From Mytilus trossulus (taxonomy: Eukaryota; Mollusca; Bivalvia; Mytilida; Mytilidae): a stretch of 64,000 bases of DNA. Numbering within the stretch: the first letter of the stretch is position 1; each line of letters begins with the position of its first letter. The stretch is from contig NC_086379.1 of assembly GCF_036588685.1 (NCBI RefSeq), positions 74,369,727 through 74,433,726 of the forward strand, in the 5' to 3' direction. Shown one piece after another: positions 13,046 to 25,954 of the stretch. A program made the translations under genes and the position numbers. Below the pieces are notes generated by a model, which saw nothing but the letters and a program-made list of their open reading frames with translations, searched no databases and had not been told where the DNA came from.

Positions 13046-14520
13046 GGGACATCCTTGTACTGAGGACACATTCTTGTTTAAATATGTTAGCTCGTTCTAA
13101 AATTTATATGATTAGTTTCTGTATTTTTACATGTATTCGTTTACAAAACAATGCCATTCTCAACATCTAATGTTGAATAATATGATAAGGAAGAACGTAG
13201 ACAAAGTACTAATGATAGATTGGTTGATTGATTGATTATTTCCCGCCACTTCTATCACTATTGTGCTTTTTCATGGTGGTTAATTTTTATTAGGTAAAGA
13301 AAAAAAAACATTATGGGACTGAGATGATATCTAAATGTTCCAAGGTTTATCAGTACCTTTTTTGATACACAAAATATAGTTCATTGATCATAACATTCTC
13401 TACATCCTATCACTGAACCTTAGAAATTTATCAATATAAATTATGCTCAGATATTCAAGGCACAAAATTATGTTACACTTGTTTAGAAAATTACATAACT
13501 TTTGCAAGGTGCAGGAATCTTGTATCTGTTCTAGAGAATTATGTCATTGTTAAAATCATCTTTGAAAAAGTTGCAGGTATCTTCGTTTGTCTAGAATTGC
13601 TGTTAAATCAACTACAACAAATGAAATAATTAATTTTAATTCCCACTGATAAATTGAAGCAATCTTTACCGTTCAGTGCCTACAAACACTTTGATTGGTA
13701 GAGGAAGCAGGATTTGAGTTCAGCTCACCTGGCAGCCATGTGCAGGATTTTAACACACAACCCTAGTGATACAGTTGTTCAACATTAAATCAACTTGGCC
13801 ACCTAGGTCCCACTTCTAATAACAGAGCATTGAGCTAAAAATATACATATGGATAAGCATCCCTACTGTTTCCCCCAACTTAATCTTTTGAACCATGCAC
13901 TTTATCTTGATATACCCACACAGAGTGAATAAGAGCATTTGATTTTGATGTAACTATATCAAAAGTAACTTCTTTGTTCAATAATTGTCCACAAGTTGAA
14001 GAAGATACTTATTTTGAGGTCATTATGTGAAAGGTTAAGGTCACAGTTCATAAGGTTAAATTTAAACTTGGAAATGTGTTATTTTTTCAGCACCTATTAC
14101 ATTTTAATAAAACTTTGTTAGATAGTGCCACATGAAAACCCTATTTGATTATGAGGTCACCAGTTCAAGGTTTTGGCTGGAATTGATGGAATGAATTTAA
14201 CAAAAATTTGGTTTGACCTTTTTTGATTTTAGGGTCAAAATTTAAAAAGTAGTTTTGCTAAGATGTGTTCAACTGTGCTACTGAATAGGTTGAAAGATTG
14301 GGAAAAGTTATTTCTGAACAATATCATTTGAACTATATTTTTTTTTTACAAAGGTTTGATACTACTGCATGAGTTGAAAAATCTCTTGTTGATTTTTGGG
14401 TAAGGCAGAGTGAAGTCAAGGCCAAAAATACAAAAGGGATAGTCATACTAATAATTTGAAAACAAACTGGCAATGCCATGGCAAAAAAAAAAAAAAAAAA
14501 CAGTGGCACTCTTTATATTT
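13046..14520. other. Intergenic region, no gene
   Basis: No coding feature is supported. A ttga tetranucleotide run lies near 13220. A stretch at 14020-14240 with 'aaggttaaggtcac' and 'gaggtcaccagttcaagg' looks like a degraded dispersed repeat. A run of about 18 A lies near 14484, just before the minisatellite. Confidence 0.45.
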
Positions 14521-17500
14521 TTATGATAATATCCCACTCAAAATGCCCTGACAATATTGCAATCTGAATGTGCAAAGACAATATTGAACTCTGAATATAC
14601 AAAGACAATATTGCACTTTAAATATGCCAAGACAATATTGCAGTCTTAATATGCAAAGACAATAATGCATTCTAAATATGCCAAGAAAATATTGCATTTT
14701 AAATATACAAAGACAATATTGCACTCGTATACGCCAAGACAATATTGCATTCTTAATATATCAAGACAATATTGCACTCTAGATATGCCAAGACAATATT
14801 GCACTCTTATATGCCAAGACAATAATGCATTCTAAATATGCCAAGACAATATTGCATTCTGAATAAACAGACAATATTGCACTTTAAATATGCCAAGACA
14901 ATATTGCACTCTAAATATGCCAAGACAATAAAGCACTCTTATATGCCAAGACAATATTGCAGCCTAAGTATGCCACGACAATAATGCATTCTAAAAGTGC
15001 CAAGACAATATTGCACTCTAAATATGCCAACACAATATTGCATTCTAAATATGCCAAGACAATATTGCACTCTAAATGTGCTACGACAATATTGCAGCCT
15101 TAATATGCCAAGACAATATTGCACTCTTTGTGCAAAGACAATTTTGCATTCTGAATGTGCCAAGACAATAATGCTCTCTGAAAATGCCAAGACAATATTG
15201 CACTCGGAATATACCAAGACAATATTGCACTGTAAATAAACCAAGAAAAAATTGCACTCTGAATATGCCAAGACAATATTGCAGCCTTATTATGACAAGT
15301 CAATATTGCATTCTATATATGCCAATACAATATTTCACTCAAAATATGCCAAGACAATATTGCACTCTTATATCCAAGACAATATTGCATTCTAAATATG
15401 CCAGCCAAGACAATATTGCACTCTAAATATGCCAAGGCAATAATGCACTCTTATATGCCAAGACAATATTGCATTCTAAATATGCCAAGACAATATTGCA
15501 CTCTAAATATGCTCAGACAATATTGCATTCTAAATATGCCAAGACAATATTGCATCCTAAATATGCCAAGACAATATTGCACTCTAAAAGTGCTACGACA
15601 ATTTTGCACTCTGAATGTGCCAAGACAATATTGCACTCTGAATATGCCAAGACCATATTGCATTCTAAATATGCGAAGACAATATTGCATTCTTAATATG
15701 CCAAGACAATATTGCACTCTTAATATGTCAATACAATATTGCACTCTAAATGTGCCAATACAATATCGCACTGTAAATATGCCAAGACAATATTGCACTC
15801 TAAATATACCAAGACAATATTGCAGCGTTAATATGACAAGACAATATTGCATCCTAAAACATGCCAAGACAATATTGCACTCTAAATGTGCTACGACAAT
15901 TTTGCACTCTGAATGTGCCAAGTCAATAATGCTCTCTGAATATGCCAAAACAATATTGTACTCGGAATATACCAAGACAATATTGCACTGTAAATATGCC
16001 AAGACAATATTGCACTCTAAATATGCCAAGACAATAAAGCATTCTTATATGCCAAGACAATATTGCAGCCTTAATATGCCACGACAATAATGCATTCTAA
16101 ATATTCCAAGACAATATTGCACTCTAAATATGCAAACACAATATTGCATTCTTAATATGCCAAGACAATGTTGCATTCTAAATATGCCAAGACAATATTG
16201 CATTCTGAATAAACAGACAATATTGCACTTTAAATATGCCAAGACAATATTGCACTCTAAATATGCCAAGACAATAAAGCACTCTTATATGCCAAGACAA
16301 TATTGCAGCCTAAGTATGCCACGACAATAATGCATTCTAAAAGTGCCAAGACAATATTGCACTCTAAATATGCCAACACAATATTGCATTCTAAATATGC
16401 CAAGACAATATTGCACTCTAAATGTGCTACGACAATATTGCAGCCTTAATATGCCAAGACAATATTGCACTCTTTGTGCAAAGACAATTTTGCATTCTGA
16501 ATGTGCCAAGACAATAATGCTCTCTGAAAATGCCAAGACAATATTGCACTCGGAATATACCAAGACAATATTGCACTGTAAATAAACCAAGAAAAAATTG
16601 CACTCTGAATATGCCAAGACAATATTGCAGCCTTATTATGACAAGTCAATATTGCATTCTATATATGCCAATACAATATTTCACTCAAAATATGCCAAGA
16701 CAATATTGCACTCTTATATCCAAGACAATATTGCATTCTAAATATGCCAGCCAAGACAATATTGCACTCTAAATATGCCAAGGCAATAATGCACTCTTAT
16801 ATGCCAAGACAATATTGCATTCTAAATATGCCAAGACAATATTGCACTCTAAATATGCTCAGACAATATTGCGTTCTAAATATGCCAAGACAATATTGCA
16901 TCCTAAATATGCCAAGACAATATTGCACTCTAAAAGTGCTACGACAATTTTGCACTCTGAATGTGCCAAGACAATATTGCACTCTGAATATGCCAAGACC
17001 ATATTGCATTCTAAATATGCGAAGACAATATTGCATTCTTAATATGCCAAGACAATATTGCACTCTTAATATGTCAATACAATATTGCACTCTAAATGTG
17101 CCAATACAATATCGCACTGTAAATATGCCAAGACAATATTGCACTCTAAATATACCAAGACAATATTGCAGCGTTAATATGACAAGACAATATTGCATCC
17201 TAAAACATGCCAAGACAATATTGCACTCTAAATGTGCTACGACAATTTTGCACTCTGAATGTGCCAAGTCAATAATGCTCTCTGAATATGCCAAAACAAT
17301 ATTGTACTCGGAATATACCAAGACAATATTGCACTGTAAATATGCCAAGACAATATTGCACTCTAAATATGCCAAGACAATAAAGCATTCTTATATGCCA
17401 AGACAATTTTGCAGCCTTAATATGCCACGACAATAATGCATTCTAAATATTCCAAGACAATATTGCACTCTAAATATGCAAACACAATATTGCATTCTTA

Positions 17501-18666
17501 ATATGCCAAGACAATGTTGCATTCTAAATATGCCAAGACAATATTGCATTCTGAATAAACAGACAATATTGCACTTTAAATATGCCAAGACAATATTGCA
17601 CTCTAAATATGCCAAGACAATAAAGCACTCTTATATGCCAAGACAATATTGCAGCCTAAGTATGCCACGACAATAATGCATTCTAAATATGCCAAGACAA
17701 TATTGCACTCTAAATATGCCAACACAATATTGCATTCTAAATATGCCAAGACAATATTGCACCCTAAATGTGCTTCGACAATATTGCAGCCAGCCTTAAT
17801 ATGCCAAGACAATATTGCACTCTTTGTGCAAAGACAATTTTGCATTCTGAATGTGCCAAGACAATAATGCTCTCTGAAAATGCCAAGACAATATTACACT
17901 CGGAATATACCAAGACAATATTGCACTGTAAATAAACCAAGAAAAAATTGCACTCTTAATATGCCAAGACAATATTGCACTCTAAATATGCCAAGACAAT
18001 ATTGCAGCCTTATTATGACAATTCAATATTGCATTCTTAATATGCCAATACAATATTTCACTCAAAATATGCCAAGACAATATTGCACTCTTATATCCAA
18101 GACAATATTGCATTCTAAATATGCCAGCCAAGACAATATTGCACTCTAAATATGCCAAGGCAATAATGCACTCTTATATGCCAAGACAATATTGCAGCCT
18201 AAGTATGCCACGACAATAATGCATTCTAAATATGCCAAGACAATATTGCACTCTAAATATGCCAACACAATATTGCATTCTAAATATGCCAAGACAATAT
18301 TGCACCCTAAATGTGCTTCGACAATATTGCAGCCAGCCTTAATATGCCAAGACAATATTGCACTCTTTGTGCAAAGACAATTTTGCATTCTGAATGTGCC
18401 AAGACAATAATGCTCTCTGAAAATGCCAAGACAATATTACACTCGGAATATACCAAGACAATATTGCACTGTAAATAAACCAAGAAAAAATTGCACTCTT
18501 AATATGCCAAGACAATATTGCACTCTAAATATGCCAAGACAATATTGCAGCCTTATTATGACAATTCAATATTGCATTCTAAATATGCCAATACAATATT
18601 TCACTCAAAATATGCCAAGACAATATTGCACTCTTATATCCAAGACAATATTACATTCTAAATATT
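14521..18666. repeat. 27-bp minisatellite, left part, with higher-order repeats
   Basis: About 150 units of the form 'gccaagacaatattgca' plus 'ctctaaatat', period 27 bp. Blocks are duplicated: about 1346 bp (14940-16285 is nearly identical to 16286-17630) and about 543 bp (17603-18145 to 18146-18688, the second copy cut off by the insertion at 18667). Because 27 is 9 codons, the array stays open in several frames on both strands and yields false proteins such as MPRQYCTLN repeats. The orientation and unit order match the right part starting at 49407. Confidence 0.95.
18661..18666. repeat. Target-site duplication, left copy (AAATAT)
   Basis: AAATAT immediately precedes the terminus TACGGAAGCG. 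The same six bases follow the other terminus at 49407-49412. Removing the element and one copy restores the normal minisatellite order (ctaaatatgccagccaag), which is also seen intact at about 15393, 16739 and 18115. Confidence 0.9.
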
Positions 18667-20216
18667 ACGGAAGCGTATATTACCCTCGTTTTAATACTTA
18701 TAATCCATGAAGGCGATATAACTTTTAGCGGGAAACTGCTTTATTTCTCATTACTGCGATTTATTTTTTTCGACAAAATGCCTAACAAGGCATTAAGCCG
18801 ATTTGTTTTTTATCGCCTTAAAAATAAATCGTTTTAAATAACGCGACATATTATCAAAACGAGAAAAAAAATTACGATTAATTTATAAGTCAATAAAAAT
18901 ATCATGCAATAATAATAAATTGCCTTTTTTTCTTATTACTGCGATTTATTTTTTTCGACAAAATGCCTAACAAGGCATTTAGCCGATTTGTTTTTTTATC
19001 GCCATAAAAATAAATCGTTTTAAATAACGCGACAAATTATCAAAACGAGAAACAATTTTACGATTAATTTATAAGTCAATAAAAATATCATGCAATAATA
19101 ATAAATTGCCTTTTTTTCTTCGATATATTGTTTTATAAAGCAACACATTGTTTTAAATTAAGGCGAGCAACGGGAAAGTTTACAGCTAAATCGAGATAAA
19201 TGTGGCACGATTTTAACCTGTTCATTTTCATTTTGACTTTGGAAGGATCAGGTCGCCATCACATTTGAGCATTTTATTTCAAGCAAATGGAGGTAAGATA
19301 AGAAACAATTATTAAATGATATCTCGCCGCGATATAGCCTTGTTGTGCTCATGTGGCGTTAAACAAACAACAATCAATCAATCAATCATTAAGTTATTGT
19401 TGTAAAAAAACTTCTATAAAAAGGCTTTTCCACGTGCACGTGTCTGCCGTAGTATACACACGTTAGGGGAATTTTGTTTTTGATGCAAAAAAAAACACAA
19501 CCCTTTTTCTCCAGCTGTGAAAGTAAAATGGTCGCCTCATAAAATAATCAGGTTTAACTATAAATTAACATAGGGTGTCACGAAATTTACGTTGGAGAGA
19601 GCCAGTCGAGTTCTGATTTTTTTAATTCACAGTTGCGGCAAAATAAGATCCTTTGATGTTTTAATACTGAGTCACTACGAGTTCATTTGAACTATATAGA
19701 CCCCCTCCCCCCTATATAAAGTTCCAATGACTGTTCTTGTGACTCTTGTTACTTCGAAGTGTTCAGCGAGAAAAAAAATCTCGTGCAGTACTGAAAAAAT
19801 GACGGGGCAGATTAATTATAGTTGTTCGGTTAATATAAAAAAGAAGATGTGGTGTAATTGCCAATGAGACAACTCTTCACAAGAGACCAAAATGACACAG
19901 AAATTAACAACTATTATAGGTCACCGTACGGCCTTTAACAATGGGCAAAGCCCCTACCGCAATGTTTTTGTGTGTGCAATAAACAGTACAAAGACGACAA
20001 ATTTTGTCAACTGTTTTCTGTTCTTTAGTCAGGTTGTTGTCTCTTTAGCACATTCCAAATTTCCATTCTCAAATTTAGTAAACAAAAATTTCCCTCTATG
20101 ATCTATCCTTATTTTCCATATTTTTTTACAATAAATACTGACATGACGTATTGTTAACTTCGTATTAAAAATAAGCTGTTTTAGTCCGCCATACCAGGAA
20201 TAAATAAATGACTGTC
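18667..20216 (+). repeat. Left terminal inverted repeat of the 30.7-kb element
   Basis: The reverse complement aligns with 47027-49406 over its length, once the 830-bp insertion in the right arm is skipped. It contains a duplicated 185-bp subterminal block, a tcaa tetranucleotide run (19369-19388), one partial copy of the dispersed 'gatgtggtgtaattgccaat' repeat (19838-19985), and ends near 'ccataccaggaataaataaa'. Both arms carry the dispersed-repeat copy, so that copy predates the arms or moved with them. Confidence 0.9.
18750..19120 (+). repeat. Tandem 185-bp subterminal repeat, left arm
   Basis: Two head-to-tail units begin 'attactgcgatttatt' at 18750 and 18935. Each has the palindrome AATGCCT-AACA-AGGCATT (18777-18794 and 18962-18979) and ends 'aattgcctttttttctt'. 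A mirrored pair is in the right arm. Paired palindromes near the tips could be recognition sites for the element's integrase; that is inference. Confidence 0.85.
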
Positions 20217-20279
20217 TAATCATGTTGAACATTACAGCCATCGGATTTGACTATGTACGTTCAATCAAAAACTTTGATT

Positions 20280-20453
20280 ACCTTTCTTGCTAGCTGAAGC
20301 GTAACATCGTTCTTAGGTTTACCTTTACTACCCTCATTTGAGAGTGGACTAATCAATTAATCGTCTTTTGGACTAAACTACTTCAAAATAAGGGTAATAA
20401 AGGTAAACCTTATAAGCTAATAACGACTTTACGCTTCAGCTAGCAAGGTTGCT
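20280..20453. repeat. Palindromic element just inside the left arm
   Basis: Arms 20280-20338 and about 20391-20450 are inverted copies ('tgctagctgaagcgtaa' against 'ttacgcttcagctagca', and 'taggtttacctttactaccc' against 'gggtaataaaggtaaacct'), separated by about 50 bp. Noncoding, MITE-like. Confidence 0.75.
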
Positions 20454-20707
20454 AACAAAAGATTTTGTTTGAACCTGTACATACTCAAGTCCGATTGCTG
20501 TAATGTCTGTATTATAAGCTAGTTTAAAAAATGAGGGAAATTTGATGTCACACGCCAAGCTGACAAACTATGGCACTTTATAATGTGATTAAATCTTTTG
20601 ATCTGTTCTTATATTTTACAGGTCAGCTTAGAGATCCCTTGCAATTACTGTAAGTATAATATGTGTATGAACAGAGATGTGGTAACGTTATATCATCGTA
20701 TATGGCA

Positions 20708-21548
20708 AGCAGTTCTCGTCAAAACTATGTTTAAAACATTTTTCGAAAAATTAACACACTGAGAATTAAAAAAAAACACAGATTAAAAAACCTGAAAACA
20801 CACACTAAGAATAAAAACATACACATTGAGATATCAAAAAGACGCACTGAGATTACAAAAATATAAATAACACACAGTGAGCTTTGAAAATTACACACTG
20901 AGACTTCAAAAATTACACAATGAGATTTATGTACATGTTGTGTGTAAGTTGTAAAAAGTAAAATAACAAAAAATCCGAATTCCAAGGACAATTCTAAAGA
21001 GAAAGTCCTTATTATCACATGGCAAAACAAGGGGATGGCTCAAACACATCAAACGAATGGAGAGCAACTGTCATATTCCTGACTTGGTACAGGCATCTTA
21101 TAATGTAAAAAATTGTGGATTAAACCTGTTTTTAAAGTTTTAAATACATACAGATGCATTAGAACTCTCGAGTTTCCTAATAATGTCAATTAAAGATACA
21201 GGAGATTTAGGGAAATTCTTCACATCTTTACTAATCGTAACTTAAACAGACCTTGGACTGCTGATGACATAAACTTAATCGAAATAACAATTTGAGCCAT
21301 GAACTCAGGCTACAAATTAAAAGCGAGTTCTGTCTCCTAGTTGTTTAAGATTGAAATAGATACAGATTAGATATGCAAATTAGATCTGTGCGCAGAAAAA
21401 GTGCGCACAAATCTCATTGTGTAATTTTCAATTCTCAGGATGTGTTTTTCAGTTTATTTCATCTCAGTGTTTTTCTTTCTAATTCTCAGTGTGTAAATTT
21501 TTCGAAAAATGGTTTAAACATACTGAGTTTTGACGTGAACGGCTTGTA
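20708..21548. repeat. Foldback element with nested dispersed-repeat fragment
   Basis: The left arm begins 'tcgtcaaaactatgtttaaa' and the right arm ends 'tttaaacatactgagttttgacg'. Both arms include 'tttttcgaaaaattaacacactgagaatta'-type text in opposite orientation. The left arm is extended by a diverged tandem run of 'cacactgag' words (20755-20930). The centre (about 20990-21340) holds pieces of a dispersed repeat also seen near 41830-41950 ('tgtcatattcctga'). Confidence 0.65.
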
Positions 21549-22110
21549 ATAAACGTGGCAATTATGGGTATCCCATACCTTGTTTCCATATCAAACGTGG
21601 AATATTAGTAAAATTAATTAACATGAAAAATATACATAATTAATTTATCAATATCTAAAATTGGTGAATGTTGCATACTCATTTCTGAGTAATTTACCTT
21701 TGAACCATGGTCTCCAATCATTGGAGTTTTTTAACATAAAGTGTCTTGAAACTTTATGTGAGTCACTGAGTGGCTTGATATATATTTCAGTGCAGATATC
21801 TAGCTTCTACTTCTTTTAAAAACAGCGACAAAAAGACTCAAGTCAACATCATTGGAGGTTTTATTATGTTATATTTTCCATTTGTAAACTCAGTTAAAAT
21901 GTCAAAATATATCTATAACTTTTGAAGCTATTGATACATTTTAATTTTGTTTTAATTTATAAAATGGCAAATATAACAAAACAACGCTCTTCGGTCTTCA
22001 CCTGAGCACTCGTACATATAGAATAAAAGTATATTAGATTCTTGAAAAAATAAGTATGACATTTATAAAATATAGGTGTTTGCAATAATTCACTTGTTTA
22101 ATATTTTCAG

Positions 22111-22798
22111 CTAGTCTATTAGACCTTCCTGAAGAATAAGTGATAATGGTACTTAGTTATATTCCTGTGTCGGGGTTACTTTATACAGTCTGTAAAATAT
22201 GCAGAGGTCTAAAGGATGTTGTGCGAAAAATGCAAAGCTTGTGGACTATTGTAGAATTTGACGATTCCTATACTATAGACATTGCAATGATGGAAAAATC
22301 GTGAAAAATAATCAGCTTGTATGTCTCAATCTAAGTAACCAAAATATTACTTTTGGGTCACACAGATTTACCAAATTGATGCTAAAGCTTACTCCTACTA
22401 TTCAAGAATTGTATGTAGCAGAAACACCGCTAAACAATCTTGCATTTGTAATGTCCTTGCGAAATTTAACCACCCTTGATATAAGTGGGACATCAATAAA
22501 TGATAACCAAGTAGTAATATTGTCACATGCTTCACAACTGAGACACCTTTATATTTCATTCACTAAGGTTACTGCTGCAACCATTGCAGATTTGTCTCGA
22601 AATTTCAAATTTCATGTCATTTTTGATGCATGCCAAATTTATTTTATGTTTACTGATATTTGTTTGATTGTATCATCATGTGAGCAACTTAGATTTTTAC
22701 ATGTTTCATTCTTTTCACAGTTTGACATAGATCAAGCTGTTCAGTATGTAAATCAACAGCTTTCAATTGAAAGACAATTGAAGCTGACTGTATTTTAA
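22111..22798 (+). pseudogene. F-box / leucine-rich-repeat protein, broken
   Basis: After an acceptor (tattttcag, AG 22109-22110) the sequence reads LDLPEE-stop-VIMVLSYIPVSGLLYTVCK, a good F-box (LPEE...SYLP...VCK...L). The TAA at 22137-22139 falls inside it. The frame continues through SLWTIVEFDD to a TGA at 22302-22304. One missing A in the run at 22293-22297 explains the shift. In the shifted frame, 165 residues follow with LRR units (LVCLNLSNQNI, LTTLDISGTSINDNQVVIL, LRHLYISFTKVT, LRFLHVSF) and a stop at 22796-22798. F-box/LRR proteins select substrates for SCF ubiquitin ligases. Upstream exons were not found. As it lies inside the transposon, it is either captured host cargo or a gene of the element. 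Two lesions make it a pseudogene unless the assembly is wrong. Confidence 0.75.
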
Positions 22799-23881
22799 GT
22801 TATATATTGTCGCATATATAGGATATGAACTTTAAGTTTATATATGTACAGTGTATAGACATATTTTGACAACAAATAAGTAAAACTACGCCACTACTCG
22901 GTTCAAGTAGAAAAATATGTTTTTTATGACGTTTTTAGACACATATCTTCTTGCACCAGTTGATACAAGTTTATCTTTTAAAACGTATCAACCCTATGTT
23001 CTTACTTCAAATCCTATCATTTAGTGCTGGTCGTTTTGTCCTAAAACTGCAAATACAGATACTTGAATGGTTCAAACAATATTTTTATGTTTACCAAAAT
23101 ACTAAAATCATATGATATGAATCAAATATCATTTTTTGCATTTATATTTTTTTTTAATTGTCGAAGTTCAAATTATTTGAAAATATTTTTATATGGGTAT
23201 TTATCTGTGGTCACTACGATAAAGATATATATGTGTATAGTGCATATATCTTAAATGTGTTGCATCAAATTTGGAGAGAGGAAATCTCTTATTTTTTAAT
23301 TTTATTAACAAAAATGCATTGTTTGAAAGAATTCACGGCAATTTTTGAAAGCGTGAAATAAATTATGAAAGTGCTGCTCAGAGTAGGATTGGGAATGATA
23401 ATCTAAAATTCAGATTTTCAAGATATTGTTTCTCCTTTATTAGTTACAACTGCATTTACTGGTAGTATTAAACTTCAGGGATTTTTTCTATATGTTTGTA
23501 AGATGTATGTAGATATGTTTGCTGAATTTGTAAATAAACCAAAAAGGTAACTTCCATGTTCGTTGGCTCATATTTTGTTTTCTGCAAAAAAAGTTGTGAA
23601 TTTGCGAGATCTGCAACATATTCAGAAAATAGTAATGTAGAAGGAACTGATAAATTAACAAGGTCATAACGAAAGTATTTAAGTACGTGCAGTTGCGTCA
23701 ACAAAAAGTCATCATGAAATGTACAATACAATATGAACCCCTAATTTAAATAGAATGAAAAGTTGAACTTAAAACTGGCTTTATTCTCAATCTGTGACCT
23801 CCAACATGCTTGCCTCATTATAAGCATGTTTTAGTTACGATTTTGCTTTTGAAGTATATAACCGTTTACTTTTTTTTTCAG
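22799..23881 (+). other. Noncoding interval between the F-box/LRR and integrase genes
   Basis: AT-rich, with only short open frames that have no recognisable motif. The last 15 bases are a strong pyrimidine tract and AG (23880-23881) that probably accept a 5' UTR intron of the integrase gene. Confidence 0.5.
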
Positions 23882-25104
23882 AACATATTATAAAATGGCT
23901 GACACTGTAAATCCTTTGCGTTACCCAGGTGACACTGCTTCAACGGATGAGTTAGTTGCTTATTATTTTACTTCTTCATATACGGCTAAAGAAATAGCTG
24001 GATTTTTACTTTTCGTTCATAATAAATTTGTTAGTGTTAAGACAGTCTACAGAATGATAAAGACTTCGACTGAGAAGATATGGTGCAGAGAGTCCATTGA
24101 TTAATATCGTTCAAAAGATAATTCAACTGCACAAACAAGGATACTTTAATATTGGATATAGAGCAATGTGGAAAATACTTAATTCTTGCTGTGGCATCAA
24201 TGCTACTCAGGAAACGGTGAGAATTGCACTGAAAGCTATACATTATGATGGTGTAGTTGCAAGATCTCGACGTCGACTTGTGCGAAGAAGATATTGTAAT
24301 CTAGGACCAAATTTTTGTATTCACATAGATGGATATGATAAACTCAAACCCTTTGGAATATCAGTGCATGGAGCAATCGATGGCTTTTCTCGAAAAATCA
24401 TTTGGCTAACTGCAAGTCATACGAATAAAAACCCACGTAATGTTGCGCTTAATTTTGTAGAATTCCTTAGACAATCCAAGCGTGTTCCACGATTGGTTCG
24501 GTCAGATGCTGGTACGGAGAACGTTATTATAAGGTCGATACAAATAGCGTTACGTGCAGTTCACAATGATAACATGTCAGGGTACAGAAGTTTTTCTGAG
24601 GGGCGATCAACTGGGAATCAAAGGATTGAGATGCTGTGAAGTTTTCTGTGTCCTTACTTCACCACATTCTGGAGAAATATGTTTAAAGACATGATAGATA
24701 ACGGAGAGCTCAATAACACAAATCCAGTTCATCTACAGTGTGTACGTTTTTGTTTCCTGCCAGTTATACAACAACATTTAGATATTTTCAAAAATATGTG
24801 GAATAGTCATAGAATTCGGTCACAACGTCAAGTTGATCAAAACTATGGCGTCCCGGATGTTATGTACAACCAGCCACTACTTTATGACGCTGTCGACTAT
24901 TCCTATGACATACCATGTGACGAAAGTATCTTTGATGACATTACTAGGCTCTACACCAAACCAATGCTGCCCAGAGGCTGTTCAGAAGAGTTCTGTCAAT
25001 TCATCCAGCAAATTACAAATGTGAATCTGGATGATTTCAACGTCGTGGACACACCACAGGAAGCAAAAACACTATTTTGTATGCTTACTTCAGTTCTCCC
25101 TTGA
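23882..25104 (+). pseudogene. IS3/retroviral-type DDE integrase (transposase of the outer element), broken
   Basis: The ATG at 23895 (aaaATGG) follows a polypyrimidine acceptor. The first 55 or so residues form a helical N-terminal part (DELVAYYFTSSYTAKEIAGF). One extra A near 24057 then shifts the frame. After it comes LRLRRYGAESPL, a helical HTH-like region (GYRAMWKILNSCCGINATQE), and the catalytic core. The core shows D in HIDGYDKL (24328), D in RSDAGTEN (24505) and E in NQRIE (24628), spacing D-58-D-40-E. TGA 24637-24639 stands where relatives have Trp (RIE..W). The frame then continues unchanged for 155 residues (FLCPYFTTFWRNMFKDM, LHLQCVRFCFLP-like, MWNSHRIRSQRQ, PDVMYNQP) to the stop at 25102-25104. 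The family is the integrase-core protein common in fish, cnidarian and mollusc transposons. Both lesions are single-base, suggesting recent decay or assembly error. Confidence 0.88.
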
Positions 25105-25670
25105 GATACGAATCATAAACCTTTACTATTTTGAAAAAAAAGTGTTTATAAAAGCTGTGTTTTGCTAGGTTTTTGATTATTGATTTTAGTTTATTTCTCA
25201 TCAACGTGTGAAAATGTTCGAGATATATATGATTTCATGGGTATCGACTTTTATTATTCTATCAGAAATCAGTTTATTTTGGAAAATTGTTAACCAACCC
25301 ACATTTCTGTTTTCAATAGTGAAGAATTAAGTAAACTTATATTATCGTTATGAAAATTATTTGTTATTTGCCGCTGTAAGTAAAACAGCAATCAATTTAA
25401 TAAAGACATATAAATATATAACAAAACAGTTATCGTTATGCCACAGACCGTGATGACGACAGCCTAATACATTCCATAATGTACAAATTGTTATATAATT
25501 AAACAATATACTAGGTGTCTAAATCGCTCATTCGACGAGTCTCTGTTATTGGGCTGTGAAATTGAGGCCAAGATAAGGTCACACTTTAACGATTTCCGGT
25601 AATCTAACTTTACTCATAGGAGCCTGAATCGCTAACCTGGTTTTAATAGCTATATATATATATATATATA

Positions 25671-25954
25671 TACAACTCGTCTAAACATCAACCCAACAAT
25701 GTTAGATCTGTAAATTTGCTTTCGCAAATTTTTGGTTCTTCCCTCGCCGGGATTCGAACCCATGCTACTGTGATATATATATATATATATACAACTCGTC
25801 TAAACATCAACCTAACAATGTTAGATCTGTAAATTTGCTTTCGCAAATTTTTGGTTCTTCCCTCGCCGGGATTCGAACCCATGCTACTGTGATATCGTGA
25901 CACCAAATCGCCTGCACTGCAGCCGTCCCGCTAGACCACACGACCACCTGGGCT
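25671..25954 (-). mobile_element. SINE, partial tandem duplication on the - strand
   Basis: A complete copy (about 25790-25954, ending in the reverse complement of 'agcccaggtggtcgtgtggt') is preceded by a truncated copy (25671-25776). Both are the reverse complement of the SINE at 10158. The truncated copy stops at 'gctactgtgatat', where it meets an AT run leading into the full copy. This suggests duplication by slippage or recombination between AT tracts. B-box 'gggattcgaaccc' is present in both. Confidence 0.8.

Noticed and set aside
14521..18666. Long open frames (up to 230 codons) of MPRQYCTLN-type repeats
   Set aside because: They are open on both strands and in several frames because the unit is 27 bp. 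There is no start or splice context and no codon bias. The same applies to 49413-55090.
14521..18666. CRISPR-like direct repeats
   Set aside because: The units are contiguous with no unique spacers, and the context is an animal genome.
20731..21030. 99-codon hydrophobic open frame on the - strand
   Set aside because: It arises from the 'cacactgag' tandem words in a foldback arm. The hydrophobicity reflects AT-rich repeat composition.
22290..22305. Programmed frameshift in the F-box/LRR gene
   Set aside because: The A-run is a plain slippage site with no slippery heptamer and pseudoknot seen, and an in-frame stop also occurs upstream, so ordinary decay is simpler.
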